Below are positions 33,101 through 47,600 of a stretch of 64,000 nt of DNA, piece by piece. This stretch comes from Arbacia lixula. Its lineage: Eukaryota; Echinodermata; Echinoidea; Arbacioida; Arbaciidae. The position numbers and the translations under genes are program-made. Location of the stretch: the NCBI GenBank assembly GCA_963669155.1, contig OZ022588.1, positions 20,700,438 through 20,764,437 of the forward strand, in the 5' to 3' direction. Below the pieces are notes generated by a model. That model made no database searches. It saw nothing but the letters and a program-made list of their open reading frames with translations, and was not told the DNA's origin. Position 1 is the first letter of the stretch. Each line of letters opens with the position of its first letter.

Positions 33101-36100
33101 TTTCATAGAACTTTCAGAATGGGAGAGGGGCAGGTTAGTGGGGTGGGGGGGGGGGGGGTGGGAGGAGCGAGGGAGGGAGACAGAAAAGGGAATGGTGTTG
33201 TGTGGTGTATCGGTAGTAAAAGGACCAATAACACACATACACTGTACGCCTGCACGCTCATGTACATGGTATGGTGTAAATGATTCATATTGGAGAGGAG
33301 CATGGTAGTGGGGGGAGGCAGAAAAGGGAAAAGGGGCAACTGGTGGATCGGAGCGGGAGAGAGAGAGAACTCAAATGTACGTATTGTACCACCAAGAACA
33401 TCGGAATGGGAGAAGAGCAGGGGATTAAGGGGAGGGGGGCGTGGAGGCAGAAGGGATGGGTGAAAGAGAGAGAGACTAGGAGCATACAGTATACCGTACA
33501 CAGTTGGAACATGACCTTTTCCCACCAGAGATCCTCCTGGCTTGTGTAGCATTGCATTCTTTGCAGAGACCTGTTGGCTTCTCACACCATGCTCTCCATT
33601 TGAGAAAGAATTTGACATTTGAACTCTATAAGTGAGCTTCCTGAACCTGTCTGTACTCTCAAATGCATCTGTTCAAGTTCAGTTGTTGACTTTCACATTG
33701 TGCATTGAAATGTACTGTTCGCAAAAATAGCATTGTATTTGATAGCTGTTCAAATTGTCAGAAAGAAGGCAATGCTGATATTATGTTAGAGCAACAGTTG
33801 TAGACATTAAAAGGAAAAAGTTAATAATCTTCTCCATCCATTGTACAGTTTACCCACCCCCCTCCCCATCAGTTCAAAATATAACATGCATTGTTATATG
33901 GTATTTGTTCCTGTGGAGATTTGTATAGCTATTCTTTTAAATATTTTTTAAAGAAAAATATATTCACAGTTTCACACACTAACTACATATAGGCCTGTTC
34001 ATAGAGCAGGGATATGTTATGGAAGGATATGAAACAACATTCTTTCTTTGAGCCCATGCGTGGCACCGCCGAAAAATTGCGTGGTCTCAGCATGTGCTTT
34101 TCACGTGTTTTAACAATAACGAACACGATTGCGTAGCAACGGTTTCTCAGAGAGAACAAAAGATATGTAGAGTCTTATTTCGCTTGTCCACTTCTGTTGG
34201 ATTGCATCAATACTTTTGTGAGGAAAAGCGATATCAGCGAACAAAAATAAACAGTTTTTTAAAGTAAAATATCTCATTTGCACGCAAATTCACGCAAACT
34301 CTGTTAATGAAAATAAGCAGCTTAATATATGATTTTGATAATGATTGAATCCGACATTTCCGGAAATCTCCGGAAAGTGAAGAAATTTGTTAATTATGCA
34401 AGTAAGAATATTATCTTATATCTCCGTTTGTGCATCATTCAACAATTACTTAGAAGAAAAACGAATACAGGATCTTTAGAGGTGTTGCCCCTTAACTTTC
34501 TTGAAAATTACAAAAAAATGTGATAAAAAACACAGCTTCGAGAAACAAATCAGGCAATTAAAGATACTGCTTTCCAAGTTGACGATAGCAAAATGACGGT
34601 GCCGCGCATGGGACTTCAAAGCATTGCAGTGATTGTGGAATGCTTTTGACATTCATTAGCACGCTTTAGTATCCATACAGATGTTTGAATATATTATGGT
34701 TGAGTTGTCCCTCCTTCCTAACACATCCCTGCATAGAGTAACTACAATTTGAATGAAATGTATGGATGCCTGAAATCCTGGATGGCAATCTTCATTAGGT
34801 CACAAAAGAAAAGTAATTTAGTGAAAAAATGTGAACGTTCTATGTTCATCTCATATTCTGTCATTGAACCATGTTTAACAGCCTGGTGCTGAGATATGAA
34901 CTTATAGATTCACCTCCACAATATATGTCAGAGACAATCTGACGTATCTCTTGATCTGCCATTCTGGGCACGGTCTGGGTAAGCAGAGGAAAGCATCGTT
35001 TAGTTTTTGACGTCATCAGTGTCACTGCCACCGTGGCAATGCACGAAACCCCAGCGATTCTTCTGACACCTACCTCTCCCTTGTTGTTTAACCCCTCCCA
35101 TGCCTGATAAAATCCTGCTTTATGAGATACACATGTATGACTGGCCCAACATTGCGGCTGCAACATATGCAGAGTTAAGCAGACAAACTATTATCTCCCA
35201 AGAACATCAAGCCCCTAAAGTATCGCTGAAGAAGATTATTTCTACTCCTGGAGAATGAACAAGATTTTTTCCTTTCTTTTTCCAAGTATGTCAGCGTTGA
35301 CAAGTGTTTATTCCAGGGCAGTGCCGTTTCTATGGCTTCCAGAAACTCCATGTATTTTGCGGCATGGAATATGAAATATGAATAAAGAAAGGACGAACAA
35401 CTCTTCTGCATACATTTGATTTTGTGTATCATTGAGTACTCTAGTTGAATATCCTTGCTATTTTTATTACAAGGGTGTACATGTATGTAACATGTAATGT
35501 ACAGTATGAACCAGTGAACAAATACTTGGGATCAGTGGTTATATTCTGAAAATTGTCTTGTTAGTGCCATTCTCATTGGGCTTAAAAAATCGCAAAGTTA
35601 GGGTGAAAGTTGCCTAGCAACCGTACCAAAAGCCGAATGGTCCTATTGTCCCTTAACTTCGCGATTTTCTAAATTTGCGATTTTTTAAGCCCAAAGCAAT
35701 GAGAATGGCACTCTTGTTGAATCTTCCAATTTACAACAAAGTTGGTGTTCTGAAAATCATCTTATTGAAACATTGTTCAAGGAAAGTTTAAAAAGATCTT
35801 TAGAGATGGGTTGTCCCTATTAAAAAGAAGAGTTTATTCTGTTGAAAACTTCTGGATAGATCACTCAATGGACATGAAATAAATGTTGTGTATTCATAAT
35901 GGAAGGCAGCACATCCCACTGGGAGGGGATATTGATAAAGAATGAAAATGATGATGGTGATGATGATTTGGGGATGAGTGAGGAGAAATTACAAAATTGT
36001 CTCCTTTCCCTCCTGACATGAAATAATAATAATAATGATTAACAACATTTATATAGCGCTTATTACAAAGAATGTCTCTAAGCGCTTCAGGAAAAGATAC

Positions 36101-39100
36101 ATGTAAATAGAAGACGAGGAATTCAGCTAAAATGAAATTTTACATGTTCACAGTTGACAGTAGACAGTTGAAAGCTGCATATGCAAAGGAAAGTCTATCT
36201 AACAAAGAAGTAGATTTTTAACATAGATTTAAATTTGTCTGTTGAGTCTACTTGTTTTATGCTCTGAGGTACATGGAGATTGTTCCAAAGTTGAGGGGAT
36301 GCTGAATAACAACATCGGGAACCATAAGACTGGGTATTGATGGCAGGAAGTACTAAGAATGATTTTTTGCCTGAGCGCAAGTTGTGGGAGGGTGAATACA
36401 TGTGTATTCTGATATTGACTGTGGAAGATAGACCGGAGCTGATTTTATCAAACATAAGAAAGTAAGCAAGAGGATCTTGAAATAAATTCGTTCACGAACC
36501 CTTAGCATATGAAGCTCTCTTAGCAGTGGAGTGACAGACTCACATGAACGACGTCAAGCAATAAGCCTAGCTGCTGAATTTTGTATTCTCTGCAGTTTGT
36601 TAATTTGTGCATCAGGTAGACCATACAGAAGGCTGTTGCAAAAGTCAATGCGAGACATCACCAGTGCCTGAACAAGCCTCTGGTGGTCTTTTTTGTAAGA
36701 AATTGACAAGAAATAACAAGTGAATGACAATAGACCGGTTAACTAATGTAGTCAAATTTATGGATTTTTCTTCCCTCGTGGTCTACTGACGAGTTATTCC
36801 ATTAACCTGTACCAAACAATGGTATTTCAGTACTTGGAATCCACTTTTAATCCACATTAGTTGTTGCTATGTTGGGCAAACCTTGGGCAAGCTGTCCAGT
36901 TGTCAGGGGCAATTTGAATATGTAAATAAACTGATCTATTGAATCAGCACAAATGATGAGTAGGAGGTATTGTTGATTGTTTTTGGCTGTATTCATAATG
37001 GGGTTTACACGTACATTAGACTGTGTACTAAACATAAACTAACTTTGTGGGACGCACAATAAATCATCTCATGCTGTTACACTAACTTACAGTATCATTG
37101 ATTTTCATCACAGAATCACAACAGTTGGTGAATTTAATTATTCACATTATGTGGACAACCTCAATATACCATGTATTGATTCAAAGGACAAATTCAGTTC
37201 CATACATGTATATTTGGATCAATTATATTGTTTCATGTTGCTTTATTTGGTGTATCGGGTTTAGTACATTGTTTGGGTTAACCTCGTTCAGAATTGAGGC
37301 CTATTTAATACAGGCCTTAATAGTGAGAATATTCAGATAGAGTACACAATGATACACAAAATCAAACATATGCATAAGATTTGTTTGTTCTTTCTTTATT
37401 CATAACATATGCCCTGTGCACGCCCAGTATGCGTACATTGTATGTCTGTCTCCCTGCCAAAGACCTTTCCTGACTGACAGTCTGCCTGAAGTTTGTACTC
37501 CAGCTCATTACTGCCATGCAAGCAGCCACGGTGCACTTTGTAGCCAACTAGTGGTTGGATTTCTCCCCTGGGAGCTGTCGGGCCAGTACTAGAAGAGAAG
37601 GACGCACCCTGTCCTATTCAACCTCAGAGACGGTATGCCTGTATTAGTAACAGTACCTCATTATAGTCATTACGCCGACTTCCCACTACCCATATTACCC
37701 AAGTGGATATGATCGCTTTTCCTACTTTAGTGGATGGGAGAGGAACAAGACATTAGAGGCCTGTTACCACAGTCAATGCCATGTGGAGGTTTTGCCTATC
37801 TGTATGTGTCAGTGTGTGCAACATGTTTCCAATAGAGCCTGTGCATACCTGCCAAGCAGTACCACATAGTCATATTTTTGATGATATACAGTACGAGAAC
37901 ATTCTTCCTACATGTAATTTAAAAATTCTGTTTATTTTAGTAAAAGGTCAATATCAACTCTCCTTGGCTCTCTCTCTGTTTTAAAGATATTATGATTTTT
38001 TTTTTTTCAAATGTTATTTTGATTGCTTTTTGTATAGGTGGGTTTTTACACAAAATATGATTTTTGCTTGTAAAAAAAACATCTTTGGAGGGTAAGGTTT
38101 GCAATTGGGCCACTTTATTTTGTACAAACCAAGCTTGCTTCGTGTTGGTGTGGAAACCTTCATGTATATCACAGGGGGATGAGAACGTGTTTAAAATGAC
38201 CGATATAAAAATGACCCTTTATTTTTAGATTGAAAGTAGGCCTTACCTTTTTAATAGTTCTTCATCTCCAACAAGGTATATGCACATTTTTGTGACTGCT
38301 CGCGCGCAGTGTCTGGCTTGCCTCGTGACCTTCTTTCTCTTTATCGGAATAAATGTTCAGCTGATAATGTTCATTTTAGCAGGCTTTAAGTGCGAGAAGA
38401 GCGAGAAATCTATCGAGAAAATGTCAGAAAATTCTGTGAAAAATAGATGATACCGCGAGAATTCCACCAGAACAAATTTGTCTGTATTGTATTATGGAAT
38501 TGTAAGTGCAAACATCCTGGAGGAATAAAGAAACTTTGTAGATCGTAGGCACTTCGTCTTGCACACAGCCACTTTCCAAAGGGCATACTTTCCTGTAAAC
38601 AGTGTGCTCATAAATTGCCATAAACTTGAACTTCCATTGGGCTATAAATGTTAAGGTGTTCGGCTTACAACCCAGGACAGAAAGCAAAAAGAGAGTACCG
38701 ATGCATTGATGTTGTGCACTTAATGGCAACTTGAACTTCCATTGGGCTATAAATGTTATGGTGTTTGGCTTACAACCCAGAACAGAATGCCAAAAGAGTG
38801 TACAGTACTTACATGTACACTGATGTTGTGTGCTTCGTGGCCACTTCAACTTCCATTGGGCTATAAATGTGATAGTGTTTGGCTTACATCCCAGAAGAGA
38901 ATGCCAAAATAGCGAACTTACATGTACACTAATGTTGTGCACTTCATACGTCTGAGGATAAATGATTGTGCAATGTGTTTGTGGCAGTGAGAACGTGTGC
39001 TATGACCAGCACCTCTCTCGCTGAGTTAAGAGGGGAAGGCCATTGCCAAATTGCAATTCCCGGTCTGACTGGAGACGGGTAGATATTGATGTTTTTTTTT

Positions 39101-42100
39101 TTGTCGCCAATGGTTGTGCAGCACGAGTCACTCCATTTGGGTGATGGATGTGAACGTCATGGTGCACGTCCTACGTGGCATGGAATGCCTAAACCCCAGG
39201 GTAGCTCAAAAGTATTTGAAATTGTTTCAAGTCACGTGCACATTTTTGACATATATGAATTATTGAATTTGCCATTTTGCGAATGCTGCTACAATTCTTT
39301 ACTAATTTGGTCACTTTTCAATTCTTTATTTTTGATATTTTATTGTACATGTAAGAAGTAAAATACTTAAATTGTTTAAGTTTTCCTATTGCATGTATGG
39401 AATATATTGAATCCAATATTTATCATATTTTGAGCACAAGAAAGTAACTAAAGAGAAGTGTAGATTTCTATATTGCACATTACATGTACATTTTCATGCT
39501 GAACTGGACAAAATATACCGCGGTTTAAAACAGCGGCTCCTTCCCTTTCTTCCCTTTCCATTTCCTTACAGGTGTATGCCAATTCCTTTGAGCTGTATTT
39601 TCTCTTTATGGATCCGCTTCTAAAAACCTACCTTGCTCTAAAGTTGTAAACAAAAATGGAAATTTTTATCATATTTTACTTCTAGCCAGTTGCAAGGTGT
39701 GTAGCTTCTGGACATATGAAGGTAATAATAAATATGCAGTGAAATGCATAGGCTCGGGGAAGGTGGTGGGGTAGCCCCCAAACATTACAAAAGCACCCAT
39801 GCATAGCTGTTCAAGTTCTTTTTGTGGTGTTTGGCTGAAAACTAGCCCTTGCAATTTATTTTAGTTTCTACTTGTATGGTAGATTTTCATACACTTTCCT
39901 CATCCAGAGGATAAACTGCACAAAATATGATTTAAATGGTTTCAGTGGAGCCCAACTTGAATTTGTCTGTTCCTGATCAAAAGAAGACCATACAAGTTCA
40001 TGCCATATTTTTGTATGAGCTATATATTTTGAGAATTTTAGTTTGGCTTCATTGTACATGTAATGTACATGTGTGTATGAAAAGTATTGAACATACACAA
40101 TCTCATTTCCCCCCTTCATGTACCTGTTTCAGTTTGTGAAATCCATTCCTGATATTAATACAAACTTCTCATTATGTCTTTTCAGCCCCATTTGCTTTGA
40201 GGTGATTGAAGAAGCTCACATGACAACATGCGGACACAGTTTTTGGTAAGTTGACGCCCGAAAGTGAAGCTCGCAAGTCCTTGACCAAGTTCACTAGATT
40301 TATTTGCCCTTATCTCGTTTATTATGAGGCCTTGAAATCTCCATTGGCTTACTTCACATTTTCCTGCCAATGGTAATGAGAGAGTGGTGTAGGTATGTTG
40401 TTTTCTGTACAAAATAAGTTTCTTTCTTGTCATTCATGTACAATAGCCAGGCAGAGAGCAGGGGTAATTGATTAAGAATTGTAGTTTTTGGTAAGTTGAC
40501 TCTTGGAAGTGAACCACAGAAGTCCTTGACCAAATTCACTATATGCATTCACCCTAAATGTAGCCAGTTTCTTGTTCTCTGTGCAGACTTAGTTTTGTTC
40601 TTATCATTCATGTACAATAGCAAGGTAGGGAGGAGGGGAAGTTGATTAAGAATTGTATAAAGGGAAAGAAAGTGTGTTGTACCCTAGCAGTGTGTTTTTC
40701 ATTTACACATTTTTAGACAGTATTTGGTTTTTTTTTCCAGATTAGTTTTTGATCATCACATGATTATTTGCATACATTTATATTAGTCTGTTAAAACACC
40801 TGAGCAAAACAGTCACCGGTATTATCAAATTAAAGATCCATTTGAAATTAACGTTTTAACATAGAGGGAGTTTATTATTTCTGACAATCCTAATCCAATT
40901 TGAAAAATCATAAACTTTGTATTCAGACACTTGAATTTTAATCAATTAAGATCAGATTTCAACTGTAACTTATCATCAAAATCATTGAGTATCCGATTTG
41001 GCACAAGAAAGGGTCGCCAGTCGTGCATCGTGTCCACCCAGATCCATGAATTTGTTATTGAGCCAGATGGTTACATTTTTCATTATTAGCACATTATCAA
41101 CATTGCCCTTAAGCACAAGAATGATGATTTACATGTAAGTCCTACATTGCAATCAATCTCTTGTTATCTTTCATTAAGTTTATAAGAAATTATAAAAATA
41201 AAAATGAGTGATATACACTGTATACAAAAGATTGTAAGCAAATAATCAGCGTTGGTGAGGGTGATGGGACGAACTATCACTTCCGAGGCGATCTGGATGT
41301 AGCTATCTTTCCGAAGCGCAGTTGAGGAAAGATAGCGTATACATTCAGATCGCCGAGGAAGTGATAGCTCGTCTCATTGCCTGAAACCAAAAGTTGATTA
41401 TTTGCTTTATATTCCACATCTGAAACCAACTATCTATACCTAAAATGACAATTTGACGTAGAAAGGTAATGTTTACTAATCTCCATAAGCCCAGGCCGCT
41501 GCTATGGGGAACACGCGTTAGGATGCGCATTAGGACGCGCATTAGGACGCGCATTAGGACGCGCGTTAGGACGCGTTAGATGTCAAGTGATAGTCCGAGT
41601 GTAACGCACTTTTATTTCGCGCGTACTCAAAATATTAATCACGCATTAGGACTGTGAGGAGTGAAGAGATCAGCGAAACCAAAAAGTACTATCACCTAGA
41701 GTGTAACGAACTTTTATTCTCAGGTGATCTGATAGGAAAAACTACGCCTCATCACGTGATCAACTCTTGACCAATCATATAGCAACATTCTTAGTATGTG
41801 GAATATAATACATTCTATATCACTTGAAAAACTCAAAATACATACAATGTAATGAGTCATTTGTATGTACTTGCATTTACAGTTACATCCCTTCAATAGA
41901 GTATATTTTCTATAGGCCATCTGCTATTGTGATAAATGGAGTGGGTTTATAGGGGAAAGATGTGAGGAACTGCTGAAATCAATATTTCTTGGAAAACCCC
42001 TCAATATCATCGGTTATAAAATGGTATTTCTTGTGTGCAGTATTTATGGAAGTTATTTCTTTTCTCCCTTTCTGGGTAAACCATTGATTGAACAAGGCCT

Positions 42101-44617
42101 TTTATTATGAAGCATTAGGAATTCCGTGATCTAGTGTTTGTGTTTGATACCCAAACTGGGGAATGTACTGGGTCTTTGATTGATTGTAAAAAAAAGTGTA
42201 AAGGTTTGTTTGTAGAAATATTTGTATGTGTGTTGTATGCCAGGGATAGCATGACTATTATGGATAGACATTGATGTTTTTTTTTTAAATAAATTATAGG
42301 AATACATTGTACATGTGCATTCAGTAGTAAGGATAGCATGCTCCATCCTTTTAATGAATAACAAAAAAAATAGCTATTAATGAATGACAAAAAAAAAGAG
42401 CTATTGATGTGTTCACTGCAAAGCGCTCAACTGTTAAATTTCCTTCTTGTGTCACGTTCTTCATTCTGGAGTATGTGAGTAACAAATAACTCATGTTCTA
42501 CAACAACAATGTGCCTGTCCTCACCCTGGGTCACACCACTGGCCTTATTATCCATCCGTAAGGCCAGTTAAATAGGGATAAGCTGTTCCCAAGGATTAGC
42601 ATGCAGTGAGTGCAACCAAGAATAGATACTAATATCTTTGCTTACAGATGCAGCATTTTGTCCACATGTTTAATCCCGGCTAATTGACGGCCAACAGCTA
42701 TTTTTGTGCTGCTTGAGCTCCCTTGGGTGAATACTCCAGGAGTTGGACGCATTTTGGTCAACCAGATTGGTCTTTCTTTTTTTCTTTCAAAATTGCTCCT
42801 ACAGAAATATTTCAGCTCCCGATTGCAACCAGACTAGACCCATATTGGCATTGTACACTGTATGCAACCTGTTAAGGCCAAGGTCACAGTAATTTAAATG
42901 TCAACTCTAGTAATTGGCCATTGAGTCTTGCATATTTAAAGAAGCGTGTGTAAAACCAAACTTATGCCCCATTAAAATTGATGACCTAGAGGTACTTACC
43001 TTACAGTGTGAATGAATTTGGTACTCTTTAATGCTTTTTACACTTGCAAAAATTTCCTTAGCCCCGTACTGTAGGTGGGGCTAAGGAGGGATGGGGGGGG
43101 GGGGGGGGGGGGGGGCTTAGCCACTCATAAATATTCATAAGCTGTTGAGAAAGTCTGGGGCTAACGATTTCCCGTGGGAACATCATGGATTTTCTTAGCT
43201 GGGTTTAAGAACTAGTATGGGGCTAAGAAATGTCAGTGTAAAAAGCTTCAAAAAATAGTTTGGGGCTAAGGATAGTACGGGGCTACGAAAATCCAATGTA
43301 AAAAGGGTATTAGGTTATGATTCAGAGCAAGATGCTATTCAGAATAACATACAGTACCAAATGAGGGTTTGACAGTTCATTGAACCATAGTACAAACTGC
43401 TTTAAAGGGATAGTTCACTAAAAGCAGACACATAAAAGAAACATATAATTGATGGTTAAATGGAAAAAAGAATAAGAAAGTTATGATCTTTCAATGTTTT
43501 AATTTTTTGATGTCCCATGCGAGGTGCTGTCCCATGTGTTGTGTACAATCTTTTAGAAAATGTGCATTTTTTCCAAAAAGTATGCATCCTTTAACCTGTG
43601 CATTTGATACATCATTAGAAATATGTTATTACACACATACCTGTATGAAAAAAAAAATCATTCCATTGTCAAAAACAGGAAAAGAGCAATTTAAGGCATT
43701 ATTCTGTACACAACATATGAGAGAATACCTTGCATGTGACATCTCAAAATCAAATTTAAACAGATCATAACTTTCTTATCGTTTGACAAATTTTCATCAA
43801 ACCTTCACTATTATGTTTCTTTCATGTTTCTGCTTTTATTGTATAAACTTATCTTCATAGTGAACTATCCCTTTAATGTAGGGAGAGACATGTACAGAAG
43901 GTTTTCCTGAAGCCGTGCAATGAGATGAGTACACAGATGGTATAATAAACATTTATGAGAGCTCTGTAATATCCACTGACCAATTAAACAATATAAATGC
44001 AGTAAATGCTTGGACACTGCATGTTTAAAAAGCTGTGACCAAATGTACAGTATGCTACATGACCTGATTAATTCACCTCTTTCCCTTTAGGCTGATTAAG
44101 TGTTTCTACATAAAGATAACAGTTGACCATCTACACTACATGAAAGTAATGTATGTCTTGTGAATATTCCAGAAGTGGTTCAATGAAGGTCAGTTTATTT
44201 AGTATTGAACTGTTCACACAGGTACTCAATTATATCTAGAATTGCAACCGTGTAACAGTACGCTTACATTATCTCTTAGAAAATAGTAAAAGTTGTTGTA
44301 CACTGTAGTAGTAGTTGAAGGTTGGGGATAACATGTATAACTGTCATACTATCTAAAGACCAGTTGCCTTCTTTTATTCTCATGTTTGATTGGTGTTGTA
44401 TATTAGTATGTGTAGTACATGTATATGTACATGTACATTGATTTGGATAAGTCATATTAATTTTTTTCTCTTGTTCTCTCTTTATCATTTCCTCTCCCTT
44501 CCCCTTTCCTTATCCCTTTCCCCTCTCCCTCCCCTTCCTTTCCCCTCTTTCCCCTTCTATACATTTCTCTTTCTGTCTCTACCTCTATTTACCTCTCTAT
44601 TCCTCTCTCGATTTCTT

Positions 44618-44672
<55 letters not shown>

Positions 44673-47600
44673 CCCTCTCTCTCTATCCCTCTATTTCTTT
44701 CTCCCCATCTCTCTCTCTATCTCTCTTTCTATCTCTCTCTCTATCTCTCTCTCTCCCTATTCCTCTCTCTCTATCCCTCTCTCTCTGTCCCTCTCTCTCT
44801 CTATTCCTCTCTCTCTATCTCTCTGTATGTCTATTTCTTTCTTCCCATCTCTCCTTCTCCCCGTCTCTGTCCCCCTCCCTTTCTTGTTGTTCCTGTAGCT
44901 GGAGGTGCATTCTGCGGAGTCTGGAGACCAGTAATAAATGTCCCAAGTGCTACTTTGTCATTGAGAAGACTGACCAGATATTTCCAAATTTTGCCTGTAA
45001 GTTCATTTTGTGTGTGATACTTGTTACAATACATTGAATTACAAAGTCTCCAATTCATGTTTAAAAGAATGGTACATGTACATGTGTACAGACTTTCTTT
45101 ACATTATGTTACAAGAACAAAAATAGTAAGGCATATTTATGAATTTAAGCTGAGAACTGATCTGTGATTAGATAGCATTTGAAATAATCGCTATAGATGC
45201 TAAAAGTGAAATTTCTTGGAAAATACAACATTAATGACAATACGGTACTTTGATGGTTCATTTTTCGTTTTTCGTCTTCCTAATATTGCAGGTTATTTCA
45301 TCTTATTTCATTTCATTTCAATAACATTTGTGTACTTGTTTGGTACACATCTCATTTAAGAGAACTACAAATGTATCCACCAGAAGCTGTCAGTTATGTA
45401 GAAAGAATTCCATTTTATACCGCGAATACATGTATAATTGATCTGCAGGTAAATGTATGCATCTAATCTAGCTTTTAAGACGCAATGGAATGTTTAGTAA
45501 TCTGTTGAGTCTACACTTCTTTGTCTGTGTGCATCACTATGAATTAAGATGACAATTCTTTCCCTCTTTTCTTTCTTCTTTCTTTTTTTTACAGTGAACG
45601 AGTTGATCCTGAAGTACAGACAGAGAGTGGAAGAGAAGCGGTTAAAACTCGCCCCGCAGGTATATTGGAATGTTATAGCAAATATGTTGACGCAGATGGG
45701 GGGGGGGGGAGGGGGGGGTGGGCATCATGTATTTGCTGGGAATAATTTCCAAGTCTGATATCTTGACATATACACCTTATACCATGTTTAACATTATACC
45801 CGACATGTACACGCTATGAGCAAATAATTGTTCACAGGAGATCTACATGTATTTCACAATGTGTGAGGAGGTCATTTCCAGCCTAGAATTACACATACAA
45901 TCATGAAATCCTAATTTTCGTCATCCTCTTAGCACATTTTATATATTTATCCTTTTGTTTAAATGAGATATTAAAGATCTTAATTGTCATTTCATTTAAT
46001 AAACCAATCAGATTTGGCAATTTAGGAGGATTAAACATATCAATATTCTCCCTAAAAAACATGCAAAGTATCAGGATAGGTGTTAGGGGGATGAGGTTTG
46101 TGGTATACCTGACATAAGCTGTGTGTGTCTGTGTCTTCCAGACGAGTGGGCCAACCCCTGACGTGCAGGAGTTCATCCAGGACCAGGAGAAATGGGACCT
46201 GGCAGAAGTCAACCTCATGCTGGAGGTGCTCATCAGCAAGAAGAGGAAGCTAGAGATGGTAAGGAGAGATGCTGCTCAGATAGAGACGGGTTACAAAGCA
46301 CAGCTACATGTACCACCCTGTATATTTCTCTTATTTTCCCTAATTTTTCTTATTGTATGTGTACAAAAAACACATTTGAACTGAAACTTGAATCAAGCTG
46401 AAATTGAAAACAAAATAATATTTAAATTTTCAATTCAATTCAATTAAATTAAATTCAGTTTCATGACATTTCAGTTATATTCTTTTGAATAGTTGAATAG
46501 TTGAATTCTAGTTATTGACAAATCAAGACCCCTCCTTCCCCCCCCAAAAAAAAAATGAAATAAAAATAAAAACATAATAATAATAATAAATAAATGAATG
46601 AATAAATAAACAAATAGACAAATAAAAAAATATTTATATATATATAAAAATAAATAGAAATGAATTATTTGTATTAAATGATTAATATGCCAGAAGCATC
46701 TCGCATTATTCATGACAATGAAGCTGGAGATGGTAAGAAGGGATACTGCTCCAATGGATATGGGTGGAGTGACATCACTTCCTTTTTTAAAATTTCAAAT
46801 GGATATCACTCCCTTTAGTCATGAATTTAGTGTAATGAAAACAAAAGCTGCCAAGACACAAACAAATATGCATGGGACCATTCATTCATGAACACTAAAC
46901 ACAAGTGCCTTCATGTTTGTGTTTTCATAAGAAACACAATGAAAGAATGAAGCAGCACAGACATTTTTAAGAATGTGATGAATCTTGGGTCAGTACAACA
47001 TTCAAATGGACAGTGCATCTATGGTCGCTATGCATTGTGTCATTGTTTGGTCAGTTGCTAGGGCTGAAGATTAAAAAATGCTAAATGGAGCTGCCAACCA
47101 GCACAGTTTTCTTGTACTTAGAATGATGAAAATGGTAAAGTTAAATGATGCTATTTTTCTCTTCAAAATGTTGATTTTTAAATGGCAGCATGCTACAGCT
47201 GACAAGCGGTTGGAGCTACTGCTGCTGAGTATACCTCATAGCTCCTGGAGAATACATGTCTGCTGATAGTACATGTCATTGTGCTATCATTATCATTCCA
47301 AGTAGCCTGTCCCAACTAAACACAAACATTTGCTCCTTTTTGAGAATGCTTGAATGGAGAATTCTTAAGGTGGGAACAAAAATCAAATGCAGCAATGCAT
47401 AGATATCAAATTTATCTTTTGTCTGTTCTTTTTCAGGAAAATCAAGTCGCACAGATCCAAATCTTGAAGGAGTTCCTTGACGAAGCAAGAAGGAAAAAGC
47501 AGGAGGTAAGCCTATCATTAATGCTACATTTACTGTATGCACAGCTGTTTCTAAACTTCACCCATTGATCATGGTCAGATTTCGGGGCATTGTGAACCCT

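Noticed and set aside
32714-33618. Minus-strand frames of 171-174 codons rich in Pro, His and Ser
   Set aside because: They lie in the purine-rich minisatellite; residues repeat with the DNA unit and no family is recognisable.
36195-36455. 86-codon minus-strand frame as a possible host gene
   Set aside because: Its sequence is the C-terminal end of a LINE reverse-transcriptase polyprotein with stops upstream.
38424-38942. 172-codon minus-strand frame with internal peptide repeats
   Set aside because: It is produced by the three-copy tandem repeat at 38621-38945 and has no similarity to known proteins.
44390-45037. 215-codon plus-strand open frame, mostly Ser and Leu
   Set aside because: It is the CT microsatellite read through into COP1 exon 3; the repeat explains the open frame and only 44899-44996 is coding.
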